From Caballeronia arvi (GTDB taxonomy: Bacteria > Pseudomonadota > Gammaproteobacteria > Burkholderiales > Burkholderiaceae): a DNA stretch of 64,000 nucleotides. Of this stretch, positions 33,905 to 42,470 are shown in pieces; the stretch's first letter is position 1; the number at the start of each line of letters is the position of its first letter. The notes beneath the pieces are model-generated. The model ran no database searches. It saw only the letters and a program-made list of their open reading frames with translations, and was not told where the DNA came from. The DNA is taken from contig NZ_FCOM02000025.1 in assembly GCF_001544695.2 (NCBI RefSeq), positions 1-64,000 on the forward strand, given 5' to 3'. The translations under genes were made by a program, and so were the position numbers.

Positions 33905-34277
33905 CGTGAAGGCAGGAACGGAGGCGAATATATGCCAAGCCTGTAACACGCCAAACCAGAAGTCTCTTAAATGTAGAGGGAAAATTCTATTTCGCTTCTG
34001 CGCGAGTGTGCCTTTCCGAATGCCTTCGTCGAACGGCTGATTGCAGCTGATTTTTGGCAGTCAAGGTTCCCCTGCGATGCAAGGTTCGTGAGTTCGATGC
34101 GCGCGCTTCGAGCGACCTGGAGTTTCGATCGAGGCATCGCGACGGCAGCGTATGATGTGCGCGAAACCAAGTTGGAATTGCACCGCGCGATCTCGCGCGG
34201 GCGGCGATTTCGCAGAGGCGCGCTCGAACGCGCACGTATCAGCAAATATCAGCACGTACCAGGCAGAAGGTAACACC
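33905..34277. other. Intergenic region before the small lipoprotein
   Basis: A 373-base gap between divergent genes. TATGAT at 34150-34155 on the plus strand could be a -10 box for the lipoprotein, but its -35 is poor. No gene or repeat is supported. Confidence 0.35.
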
Positions 34278-34736
34278 ATGCAGATGACTCCCATGACCCG
34301 CATCGCCGTGGCGTTCACGGCGCTCGGCTTACTCGCCGCGTGCGAGAAACACGACGCAACCGCGGGACAGGCCGCGAGCGCGCTCAACAACATCGCGAGC
34401 CAGACCAGCCAGAAGTTCGATCAGGCGGCGAGCTACGTCGGCCAGAAGGTCGATGCAGCGAAGCAGTCGGCGCAGCAGGGCGTCGACAGCGCTGGCTCGA
34501 TGCCCGATATATCCGCGAGCGGTGTCGCCGCGACGGCGCGGTCGAATTTCGACAACGCGGCGAGCGCGACGAATGCAGCGATCAACAATGCCGCGAGCGC
34601 GACCGGCGCTGGCTTGCAGTCGGCGGGGCGAAAGCTGCAGGAGTGGTCTGCGCAAAGCGGCGCGTCGAACGCGCAAGCCGGTGCGGCCAACCCATCGACC
34701 GAAAGCAGCGGTACGCGCACGGAGATGGACAAATAG
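34278..34736 (+). CDS. Small Ala/Ser-rich lipoprotein
   Basis: A 152-aa predicted lipoprotein. The signal peptide ends in the lipobox LLAAC (residues about 18-22). The mature part is Ala/Ser/Asn/Gln-rich and mostly helical with repeats such as SATNAAINNAAS, resembling small envelope-stress lipoproteins. Serine rather than Asp follows the Cys region, so outer-membrane sorting is likely but not certain. ATG 34278 follows a short purine-rich stretch; longer starts give an Arg-rich shadow. Function is unknown. Confidence 0.75.
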   Translation: MQMTPMTRIAVAFTALGLLAACEKHDATAGQAASALNNIASQTSQKFDQAASYVGQKVDAAKQSAQQGVDSAGSMPDISASGVAATARSNFDNAASATNAAINNAASATGAGLQSAGRKLQEWSAQSGASNAQAGAANPSTESSGTRTEMDK

Positions 34737-34875
34737 CGAGCCGTGCGACGCGGATCCCAGCGCGGTTTCGCCTGAAAGACCGGCGAACGGACGCTTAACA
34801 TTCGGTTACGTCCGCGTTGGGCGGGCGTCTCGCCACAGCCGCTAAACTGGCGGTCTTTCAGAAATCGAGACCGTT

Positions 34876-37539
34876 ATGAAGTCACGCAACCTCGCGCAGC
34901 AGCGCGCGTGGGCGTCAGTCGCGATGCCCTGGATTGCGGCGCTCGTGCTGATCTGCGCCGCGTGCGCGCGGCGCTTTGCGCGACACGCTTTGCACGCGGT
35001 TTCGCTTGGTCTTGCGCCGGTGCTGGCCGCGTCGATCGCGCTCACGGCGCCCGCCGCCCATGCGGCTTCCGCACTTACGCTGCCTACATTCCAGGAACTG
35101 ATCACGCCCGCTGCGCCCGCATCCGCGCCGGACGCCGCGTCGGGGGCAGATGCGCCCGCCATGTCCGATGCCGAGATGGTGCGCTCGCTTGACAACATCA
35201 TCACGACGCTCGACAGCGACAAGCAGCGCGCTGCGCTCGTCGCGCAACTGAAGCATCTGCGCGATGCCAAGCGCGCCGCCGATGCCACAGCACCCGCGTC
35301 CGGCGCCGCCAACGCCACCGCCGCCGCGGACAGCACGGCAAGCGGCACGCCCGCGGCAGGCGTCGCGCCGGCCTCGACGACATCGTCGGTGGTGGCGACG
35401 ATGGCGCAGAACGCGGGCCTGCTCGGCGCGATCGCGTCGGCGCTCACCAACATCGAAGCCGACGTGAAGCGCGGCAAGACGCCGATCGCGTATTGGGGCG
35501 GACGCTTCAACGCGGCCGGCAACGAGCTCTTCACGATCGTCACCAGCCAGAGCCGCGAGTCGTTCGGCCGCACGCTCTTCAACTTCATCGCGATGCTTCT
35601 CGGCTGGGGCGCGTGCGCGTTCGTGCTCGTCTATATCCAGCGGCGCGTGCAGGCGCGCTATGGCATCGACACCGGCCTGCATTCGAATCCGACCACACGC
35701 GAACTGCTGCTCTTCACGCTGCGCCGCGTGGCGCCGTATCTCTTCGCGTTTCTCGCGGCGCTGACCTTCACGCATTACATGCCGCTGTCGCTCGGCCGCA
35801 CATTGGCGATGGTCGCCGCCTACGCGATGGTCGCAGGCGCGGTGTTCTCCGCGATCTGTCTCATCATGTTCTCGCTGTTCGGCTCGGCGCACCGGCGCGT
35901 GGCGGTGAACGTGCTGATCATTCGCGCGCGGCGCCTGCTGTTTCTGATCGGCACGCTCGGCGCGCTCGGCGACGCCGCAGCCAATTACGATGTCGCGCAG
36001 CAGCTCGGCTCCAATCTCTCCGCGCTCATCTCGACCTGCGCGAACATGGGCGCGGCCGGCCTCACCGCGTATTTCGCGCTCGCGTTCCAGCGGCCCGTCG
36101 CGCATCTGATCAGAAGCCGCTCCTATGAGCAGCGCAACACTCGCAAGGCCGCGACCGAGACCTTCGAAGTGGTCGCGTCGCTATGGCAGTTGCCGCTCCT
36201 GTTGCTCGCGTCGGCATCGGTGGTCGCGACGCTGATGGGCATCGGCACGTCGGAGAACGTCTTGCAGATGGCGATCGCGACTGCGGGCCTGCTTGTCGTC
36301 GGGTTCTTTCTGTCGGCGATCGTCGTGCGCATCACGCGGCCCAAGTCGAGAAGACCGCGCCGCCAGTCGGCCTATGTGCGCAGGCTCGTCAAGTTCGTCG
36401 GCACGATGATCGTGGTCGGCATATGGCTCGTGTTTCTCGAACTGTCGTCACGCTTCTGGGGCTTTTCGCTCGCCCACATGGCGGAGGAGAGCGTCGCCGC
36501 GCGCGGCATCACGCACGCGGTCGCGATGATCGTGCTGACGTTCTTCGTCGTGTGGCTGATCTGGATACTCATCGATACGGGCATTCAGGAAGCACTGCGC
36601 CCGGACGCCGCGCGGCGCGGCGGGCGCGGTCCGAGCATGCGCGCGCGAACCATGCTGCCGCTCGTGCGCAACGTCGTGTTCGTGTTCCTGCTGACGGTCG
36701 CGGCGATCGTCACGGCCGCGAACCTCGGCCTCAACGTGACGCCGCTGCTCGCGGGCGCGGGCGTGATCGGTCTCGCGGTCGGCTTCGGCGCGCAGTCGCT
36801 CGTCGCGGATCTGATCACGGGGCTTTTCATCATCATCGAGGACACGATTTCGGTCGGCGATTCGATCGAGGTCGAAGGCGGCCACGCGGGCATCGTCGAG
36901 AGCCTGACGATCCGCACGGTGCGCCTGCGCGACGGCCAGGGCGCGATCCACGCGATCCCGTTCTCGCAGATCAAGACGGTGAAGAATCTGTCACGCGATT
37001 TCGCCTACGCCGTGTTCGAAGTGCGCGTGCCGTTCTCTGCCGACATCGATGAAGTCACGCAGATGATCCGCGAAGTCGGCGCCGATCTGATGGCCGATTT
37101 CCGCTATAGGCTCGAAATGCTCGGGCCGGTCGAAGTTTGGGGCCTCGACCGCTTCGATCCGAACTGGATGGTCGTGAAAGGGCAGATCAAGACTCGGCCG
37201 CTGCAGCAATGGAGCGTCGCGCGGGCGTTCAACCTGCGTATCAAGCGCAAGATGGACGAGGCCGGCATGGAGATTCCGGTGCCGCAAATGCACGTGCAGA
37301 TGACGCGCGACGCCACGTTTGCCGACAACGCCGAAGCGCGCGCGCGACGCATCTGGACGGGCGAGACACCCGCGCCGGTAGAAGAGGAAGAAGAGCTGGC
37401 GATCGGTCCGGAGTCTGCTCGCACGCGAACCGCGGCGCGCGACGTGTCGCACGAACCGCAGCCGGCGCCGCCGCCGACCGATCAATCGGTGCAGATTCCG
37501 CCGCAGATTCCGACGGCTTCAGAGCCGGGGAAGGGCTGA
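34876..37539 (+). CDS. MscS-family mechanosensitive channel
   Basis: An 887-aa large MscS-like protein. A signal peptide likely ends near AHA-AS (about residue 57). A long periplasmic helical region follows (to about 220), then several membrane segments. The MscS core lies near 620-760: the pore-lining helix with GVIGLAVGFGAQSLVADLITGLFIIIEDTISVGDSIEVEG, then the beta domain (VRLRDGQGAIHAIPFSQI). The C-terminal 90 residues are Glu/Pro/Ala-rich. Such channels open on osmotic downshock. ATG 34876 gives a clean signal peptide. Confidence 0.9.
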   Translation: MKSRNLAQQRAWASVAMPWIAALVLICAACARRFARHALHAVSLGLAPVLAASIALTAPAAHAASALTLPTFQELITPAAPASAPDAASGADAPAMSDAEMVRSLDNIITTLDSDKQRAALVAQLKHLRDAKRAADATAPASGAANATAAADSTASGTPAAGVAPASTTSSVVATMAQNAGLLGAIASALTNIEADVKRGKTPIAYWGGRFNAAGNELFTIVTSQSRESFGRTLFNFIAMLLGWGACAFVLVYIQRRVQARYGIDTGLHSNPTTRELLLFTLRRVAPYLFAFLAALTFTHYMPLSLGRTLAMVAAYAMVAGAVFSAICLIMFSLFGSAHRRVAVNVLIIRARRLLFLIGTLGALGDAAANYDVAQQLGSNLSALISTCANMGAAGLTAYFALAFQRPVAHLIRSRSYEQRNTRKAATETFEVVASLWQLPLLLLASASVVATLMGIGTSENVLQMAIATAGLLVVGFFLSAIVVRITRPKSRRPRRQSAYVRRLVKFVGTMIVVGIWLVFLELSSRFWGFSLAHMAEESVAARGITHAVAMIVLTFFVVWLIWILIDTGIQEALRPDAARRGGRGPSMRARTMLPLVRNVVFVFLLTVAAIVTAANLGLNVTPLLAGAGVIGLAVGFGAQSLVADLITGLFIIIEDTISVGDSIEVEGGHAGIVESLTIRTVRLRDGQGAIHAIPFSQIKTVKNLSRDFAYAVFEVRVPFSADIDEVTQMIREVGADLMADFRYRLEMLGPVEVWGLDRFDPNWMVVKGQIKTRPLQQWSVARAFNLRIKRKMDEAGMEIPVPQMHVQMTRDATFADNAEARARRIWTGETPAPVEEEEELAIGPESARTRTAARDVSHEPQPAPPPTDQSVQIPPQIPTASEPGKG

Positions 37540-37555
37540 GCGGCGGTTCGATTCG

Positions 37556-38140
37556 TCACGCCGCGAGCAGATCGTTGACGTGCGTGGCGATCTGCGCGCC
37601 CGCGACGCCGTAGATATGCAGCGACACGGCGCGCGCGGCGGCATCGGCGGGATTGCCGAGCTGATGAATCGCGCCGCGTCCCGCATCCACGTAAGACACC
37701 GCGCCCGGCGGACGGGGATGCCGCCGCGTTTCGATCGCGCGATGCTCGAGCGTATCCCAGCGATAAAGCGTTTCTTCGAGCGTGCCTTCGATGACCGCAT
37801 AGCCGCACCATGTCCGATGGCCATGCACCGGGCTCGCCTGCCCCGGCTCCCAGACGAGCGCGGCGATCGCATAGCGGTTGAGCGGATCGGCGGCGAGCAG
37901 ATGGCGGCAATACGCTTGCGAATTGCTTACGCGCTGATCCGGCCGCAGCAGGCCAGGCGCTGCGATCGCGCGTTGCAGTGCGAGGCGCACGCGCTGTCCG
38001 AACGACGCTTGCGGCGCGGTTTTGGCGGCTTCGAAAGCCGCATCGATTTCGCTGCACAACTGTTCGAGCGCCACGCTCCGATTGGCGCCGGAAGCGCAGA
38101 ATAAAGGCCGCGTCGGGCGGCTGACATGTTCGGGTCGCAT
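37556..38140 (-). CDS. Cysteine dioxygenase-family enzyme
   Basis: A 194-aa cupin of the type I thiol dioxygenase family. The iron site is visible as VHGHRTWCGYAVIEG (two His) and GAIHQLGN (third His). Such enzymes oxidise cysteine to cysteine sulfinate, or 3-mercaptopropionate in related forms; the substrate cannot be told from sequence. It is transcribed away from the Lrp-type regulator at 38268 over an AT-rich 127-base gap, so the regulator probably controls it. ATG 38140 gives the family length. Confidence 0.88.
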   Translation of the reverse strand: MRPEHVSRPTRPLFCASGANRSVALEQLCSEIDAAFEAAKTAPQASFGQRVRLALQRAIAAPGLLRPDQRVSNSQAYCRHLLAADPLNRYAIAALVWEPGQASPVHGHRTWCGYAVIEGTLEETLYRWDTLEHRAIETRRHPRPPGAVSYVDAGRGAIHQLGNPADAAARAVSLHIYGVAGAQIATHVNDLLAA

Positions 38141-38267
38141 AGTGAAAGGGCCGTCTCTTCGTTGTTATCTGATCGGCTTATTTATACCGGCTTGCCTCCA
38201 GAATTAGTTTCCATATAATTCCGCTCGGATATCCAGAAATAGAATAATTTCCTACCAGGGGTGCAGC
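38141..38267. promoter_or_regulatory. AT-rich divergent promoter region
   Basis: The 127-base gap between the divergent dioxygenase and Lrp-type genes is clearly more AT-rich than its surroundings and has TA-rich stretches such as TTATTTATA and ATATAATT. Lrp-family regulators usually bind such AT-rich sites near their own gene. No exact dyad was identified. Confidence 0.4.
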
Positions 38268-38741
38268 ATGGGAATGGACCTCATCGACCGCAAACTGCTC
38301 GAGTTGCTGCAGAACGACGTGACGATGCCCATCGCGGAGCTCGCGCAACGTGTGAATCTGTCGCAGACGCCGTGCTGGAAGCGCGTTCAGCGGCTGAAGG
38401 AGACGGGCGTGATTCGCGCGCAGGTGGCGCTGTGCGATCCGAAGAAGCTGGGCGTGGGCACGACAGTGTTCGTCGCAGTGCGCACGAACCAGCATACGCA
38501 GACGTGGGCGGAGGATTTCACGCGCGCAGTGCGCGATATTCCGGAAGTGGTCGAGGTGTACCGGATGAGCGGCGAGACCGATTATCTGCTGCGCGTCGTC
38601 GTGTCCGATATCGACGACTACGACCGCGTGTACAAGCAACTCATTCGTGCGGTGCCGCTCTATGACGTGAGCTCGAGCTTCGCGATGGAGCAGATCAAGT
38701 ATTCGACGGCGCTTCCGGTGAGGCCGGCACTGGAGCCTTGA
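38268..38741 (+). CDS. Lrp/AsnC-family regulator
   Basis: A 157-aa regulator. Residues 1-55 are the HTH (LIDRKLLELLQNDVTMPIAELAQRVNLSQTPCWKRVQRL), and about 65-150 the RAM effector domain with GETDYLLRVVVSDIDDYDRVYKQ. Family members sense amino acids. The gene is divergent from the cysteine dioxygenase, so it may sense cysteine or a related thiol; this is inference. ATG 38268 is followed by an in-frame ATG two codons on, so either start is possible. Confidence 0.9.
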   Translation: MGMDLIDRKLLELLQNDVTMPIAELAQRVNLSQTPCWKRVQRLKETGVIRAQVALCDPKKLGVGTTVFVAVRTNQHTQTWAEDFTRAVRDIPEVVEVYRMSGETDYLLRVVVSDIDDYDRVYKQLIRAVPLYDVSSSFAMEQIKYSTALPVRPALEP

Positions 38742-38911
38742 GCCTCTGTCTCGGCGACTGCTGACGAAGGGCGGCTGCATTTCCTGCTCAAACTCAAATA
38801 AAGTTAGGAGTTTTTAGCAATACGCGGACGATTCAGATGCGTATGATGAATCGTGCCCGGTCTTGAAGCTCGTAAACGCTCGGGATTTCGAAAGGCCGGG
38901 AACATGAGGGC

Positions 38912-39151
38912 ATGTCACGCATTCACACGGCCTATGGGCCTCAAATTCAGGCGAGATTCAAAGAAATGATCAAAATCACGCGCAATGCATTGTCGCAATC
39001 CGGCGTCGCTGGCGGAGCCGCGAAACAGATTGGCGATTTCTTTCGTGATGGCGCGGGCATGCAGCCCGGCACGTCGACGCAGACCGGTTCGGCTTCTTCG
39101 GTGATTACTATCAACGGCAAGACCGTCATCGATCAGAAAGTCACGTTCTGA
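38912..39151 (+). CDS. Small conserved-looking protein, unknown
   Basis: A 79-aa frame with a helical N-terminal half (GPQIQARFKEMIKITRNALSQ) and a beta-like C-terminus (SSVITINGKTVIDQKVTF). No family is recognised. The start could also be ATG 38966. A strong plus-strand terminator (39179-39206) lies 28 bases after the stop, which supports a real gene. Confidence 0.55.
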   Translation: MSRIHTAYGPQIQARFKEMIKITRNALSQSGVAGGAAKQIGDFFRDGAGMQPGTSTQTGSASSVITINGKTVIDQKVTF

Positions 39152-39178
39152 CCGGGCGGTCTGCGCGGTGCAGCCAGC

Positions 39179-39206
39179 ATGGCGGATCTCGTGATCCGCC
39201 ATTTTT
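39179..39206 (+). terminator. Intrinsic terminator after the 79-aa gene
   Basis: ATGGCGGATC (39179-39188), loop TCGT, GATCCGCCAT (39193-39202) and five T residues: a perfect 10-bp stem. Confidence 0.85.
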
Positions 39207-39528
39207 GCTTGTCGCTCCGCGATGCGCTGCGCCAGCGACTCACTGCGCATTCGTTCAAATAAAAAGCCGCCCGGCGAGGGCGGCGCAACACGTCCGGTCA
39301 CTAGGTATCCCTGCATTGCCCCTGTAGCCTTGCGGGGATCGGACGCGCATGGAATCGGAACAAGTATTGCTGGTCGGCCGATGCTCTTCAAGCGCGTTGG
39401 TGCAGTAGAGAATTTCGCGCTGGAAGCGCGCATCCTGAAACGTTCGCAGCGGTTCGAAACCCGACTGAAATCCAAAGCGGCTAGGATGGCGGTTCTTCTC
39501 TCGAAACCGCGCTACTTTCCGCATCCCC
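39207..39528. other. Intergenic region with a minus-strand terminator
   Basis: No protein-coding gene is supported. The stretch includes a minus-strand terminator (39255-39284). Between 39285 and 39500 the minus strand has paired segments (for example CGTCCG with CGGACG, and CCCC with GGGG) that could form an RNA. A plus-strand promoter for the 39529 gene must also lie here. Confidence 0.4.
39255..39284 (-). terminator. Minus-strand intrinsic terminator, upstream gene unclear
   Basis: Read on the minus strand: GCCGCCC, loop TCGCC, GGGCGGC, then TTTTTATTT. The nearest minus-strand gene stop is that of the FUSC gene at 39756, about 470 bases upstream, with a plus-strand gene in between. Confidence 0.7.
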
Positions 39529-39750
39529 ATGACCCACGATCCTCGCGACCCTCGCCACCCGCACGGCACGCCCCGGAAAAACCCGACACGCGCCGTGAGC
39601 GTGTTCATCGTCGTGGTGATTCTGATCGTGATCGGCACGGTCCTCTTCAACGCGATCCGCGAGAAACGCGAGTTCGACCGACAAGAGGCGCAACCGTCCG
39701 CCGCCAGCGACGTGCGTCCCGCCGTGCCCGCGCTCGGCGCGTCACAGTAG
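39529..39750 (+). CDS. Small single-helix membrane protein
   Basis: A 73-aa protein with a polar His/Pro/Arg-rich N-terminus (1-20), one membrane helix (about 22-40, AVSVFIVVVILIVIGTVLF) and an acidic/basic cytoplasmic or periplasmic tail. No family is recognised. It ends six bases before the convergent FUSC gene. The strong hydrophobic core and clean start support a real gene. Confidence 0.65.
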   Translation: MTHDPRDPRHPHGTPRKNPTRAVSVFIVVVILIVIGTVLFNAIREKREFDRQEAQPSAASDVRPAVPALGASQ

Positions 39751-39755
39751 CGCTT

Positions 39756-42266
39756 TCAAACCGGAAGACGAATCTGCGCCGCGTCTTTTCCGATGAGCGA
39801 CGCCGCCGTCAGCATCTGCTTGCATTGATGCGCGAGCAGCTTCAGGTCGTGCAGCGCATCGGCGGACAGCGACTGGGTGCGCTCGGCATCGACCACCATC
39901 TTGTCGAGATCGCGTCGTAGCTCCTTGAGCGCGTCGGCTTGCGCGGGCGGTGAATCGGGCTGTGCTGGGGCGGGCAGATCGTCCACGGCGCCAGCGAGAT
40001 TGTCGCGCACGACGCCGAACGTGCGCTGCACCGGCTCGAACGGCTGGCCGCCCGCGTCATTGAGCGATTGCAAAAGCGGCGCGGCGGCGGTGATCTGCGA
40101 GGCGAGCACATGGCTCTGCACGAGCAGATCGTTCAATTCGGCGACGTACCTCTGCTGCGCCTTCGGCTCCAGCATCATGCGCTGGAACGCCTGGGCGAGG
40201 TTGGCGAACGCGATGTGCACATTCTTGCGCGCGAGCCGATAGCGGAAGTCGCGGTCGAGTGCCGTGGCGGCGACCGTCGCCGCCACGGACGCGCCCTTGC
40301 TCGCCGTGGCCGCCGTGCTCTCCCCGATGCTCACTGACGACAATCGTTGCGCCGTCGCGCTCGCGGCTTTCATCGCCGAATCCGCGACGATCGCCGGTTC
40401 GGGCAGCGTCGTGGCGGCCGACGGCTCGCCGGCCGCTTCCGCGATGACCGATGACGCCGCGGCGACTGCGCCGGCATTCGCATCGGCGAACACGGCCGGC
40501 GTTTCTACCGTCGATGACGAAGCGCGCGTCCGCTCGGTCTGGGAAGCCGGCTTCGCCCGCCACCACCAGCTGGCTTCGAGATAGTTGCGCGTCGCGGCGA
40601 GCAGGTCCTTCACGAGCTTGCCCATCAGCCGGTATTCCCAATACGGAAAAAGATGGCTCGCCGCGATGGCGATCGCGCAGCCGACGACCGTATCGATCGC
40701 GCGCTCGCCGATGATCCGCAAGCTCCCCGGCGCGAGCAGATGAAACATCAACAGCACATACGACGATGTGAACACGACGCTCGCCGCATAGTTGAAAAGC
40801 AGGAGGCTGTAGCTCATCACCATCGACGCGAACATCACGAAGAGCAGGAGATGCGGCTCCTTCACGAAGAGGATCAGCGCGATGGTCACCGTGCAGCCGA
40901 TCGCCGTGCCGATGATCCGCTGCGTGTTGCGTTGCTTCGTGAGCGAGTAGCCCGGCTTCAGAATGATGACCGTGGTCATCACGATCCAGTATGCGTTCGT
41001 GAGCGGCAAAAGACGCCCGAGCCAGTAGCCGATACCCACCGCGATCGTCACGCGCAGCGCGTGCCGGAAGCTCGGCGAGGACATCGTGAGGTTCGAGAAA
41101 ATCTGCATGAACGGCACGCGCCGGCTCGAGATGAAGCGCGACAACGCATGGTCGATCTGCACTTCGGTCTCGGTCTGGCTCGCGTCGTCGCGCGTGCGGC
41201 GGCGCATTTTTTCGATGAGGCGCGTCGCGCTCCACAAGCGCCTGAACACGGCCGTCGCCGCCGTATAGGCTTCGGGATTTTTCTCCGGCAGTCCGTGCTT
41301 GCGCATGAGCTCCAGTTCGAATTCGATCGCGCGCAGTTCGGCCTTCATGCTGATCTGCTTGCCGGCCGGACTGTTCTGCAGCACGGCGAGCCCGATATCT
41401 TCGAGGTCGGCGGCGGCCTTGCGCACCAGGTCGCGATAGAAAACGAGCACGTCGGAGCCCGCGAAGGTCTTTCTGACGAGCGGATAGTCCGTATGCGAGC
41501 CGACGAAAAACTCGTGCAGATCCACGACGTTGATGAACAGGTTGAAGAGCCGCGCGCGCCGCGGATCGAGCTTGCCGCTCTTCACCTTAGGCAGATTGCG
41601 CAGCACGATGTCGCGCGCCGCTTCCTGCCGCTCGACGGCCACGGCCTGCTTTTCGATCAGCGTGCGATAACACTCGTCGAGATCGGCGTCGCCATCGTAG
41701 AACTCGGCGCGCGCGAGCAGATACTCCGCACAGCTGAACATGCTTTCGGCGAGCGCCTGCTGCTCGATGCGATAGACGAACAGGCGACTCACGAGCGTCG
41801 CCCAGTACGTGTACCAGAGACCGCCCACGAGAATCCACGAAGCGTTGATGAGCGCCTGCATCGGCGTGAAATGCTCTTCGAGCGTGACGACCATCATGAA
41901 GAGCGTCGCGAAGCTGATTTGCGGCCAGCGATTGCCGTACACCACGATCAGCGACAGCACGAACGTCAGCGGCACGATGGTGAGCCAGAGCGTGAGCGGG
42001 TGCGCCGTCGCGATGCCCGTTGCAAGCGCCGCAACGAAACCGATGACCGTGCACGCCAGCATCTCGTTGTGCTTGTGCCGCAGCGGGCCGGGCATGTCGA
42101 CGACGCACGCGCCGAGCGCGCCGGTCGCGATCGTGAAACCAAGCTCGCGATTGTCAAAAACGATGAGCATCAGGACGGCGGGCAGCGACACGCCCAAAGC
42201 GATGCGCAAACCGCCGAAGAAATACTGGCTGTAAATGAACTTCCTGATTTCGAACGAATAGCGCAT
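39756..42266 (-). CDS. FUSC/YccS-family inner-membrane protein
   Basis: An 836-aa membrane protein of the YccS/YhfK (FUSC) family, related to aromatic-acid exporters such as AaeB. The N-terminal block of about six helices (about 20-150) is followed by a cytoplasmic region and a second membrane block (about 415-560, YWLGRLLPLTNAYWIVMTTVIILKPGYSLTKQRNTQRIIGT is the FUSC signature). Residues about 590-690 are Ala/Ser/Thr-rich low complexity. ATG 42266 starts the first block; upstream residues are shadow. Substrate is unknown. Confidence 0.85.
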   Translation of the reverse strand: MRYSFEIRKFIYSQYFFGGLRIALGVSLPAVLMLIVFDNRELGFTIATGALGACVVDMPGPLRHKHNEMLACTVIGFVAALATGIATAHPLTLWLTIVPLTFVLSLIVVYGNRWPQISFATLFMMVVTLEEHFTPMQALINASWILVGGLWYTYWATLVSRLFVYRIEQQALAESMFSCAEYLLARAEFYDGDADLDECYRTLIEKQAVAVERQEAARDIVLRNLPKVKSGKLDPRRARLFNLFINVVDLHEFFVGSHTDYPLVRKTFAGSDVLVFYRDLVRKAAADLEDIGLAVLQNSPAGKQISMKAELRAIEFELELMRKHGLPEKNPEAYTAATAVFRRLWSATRLIEKMRRRTRDDASQTETEVQIDHALSRFISSRRVPFMQIFSNLTMSSPSFRHALRVTIAVGIGYWLGRLLPLTNAYWIVMTTVIILKPGYSLTKQRNTQRIIGTAIGCTVTIALILFVKEPHLLLFVMFASMVMSYSLLLFNYAASVVFTSSYVLLMFHLLAPGSLRIIGERAIDTVVGCAIAIAASHLFPYWEYRLMGKLVKDLLAATRNYLEASWWWRAKPASQTERTRASSSTVETPAVFADANAGAVAAASSVIAEAAGEPSAATTLPEPAIVADSAMKAASATAQRLSSVSIGESTAATASKGASVAATVAATALDRDFRYRLARKNVHIAFANLAQAFQRMMLEPKAQQRYVAELNDLLVQSHVLASQITAAAPLLQSLNDAGGQPFEPVQRTFGVVRDNLAGAVDDLPAPAQPDSPPAQADALKELRRDLDKMVVDAERTQSLSADALHDLKLLAHQCKQMLTAASLIGKDAAQIRLPV

Positions 42267-42470
42267 CGACTTCCTGTTTTGACGCTCGTTGATGTTTCGG
42301 GGACGAGGCGAGAACGAGTCTAACTCAACTCCCACGGGCTTCGGACCTCGGCCATTCGGCCAGGTTCTCGACGCCGCGCATGCTTTGCTATGCTGGCGCC
42401 TGAATCTACAAAGCTTTTCAAATCGTGCAGCGGACGACGCGTTCCGGGGCCGCATTGCAAGCCATTTTCC

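Noticed and set aside
39255..39650. 131-codon minus-strand gene
   Set aside because: It runs through a terminator and lacks protein character at its ends. A non-coding RNA is more likely if anything is made.
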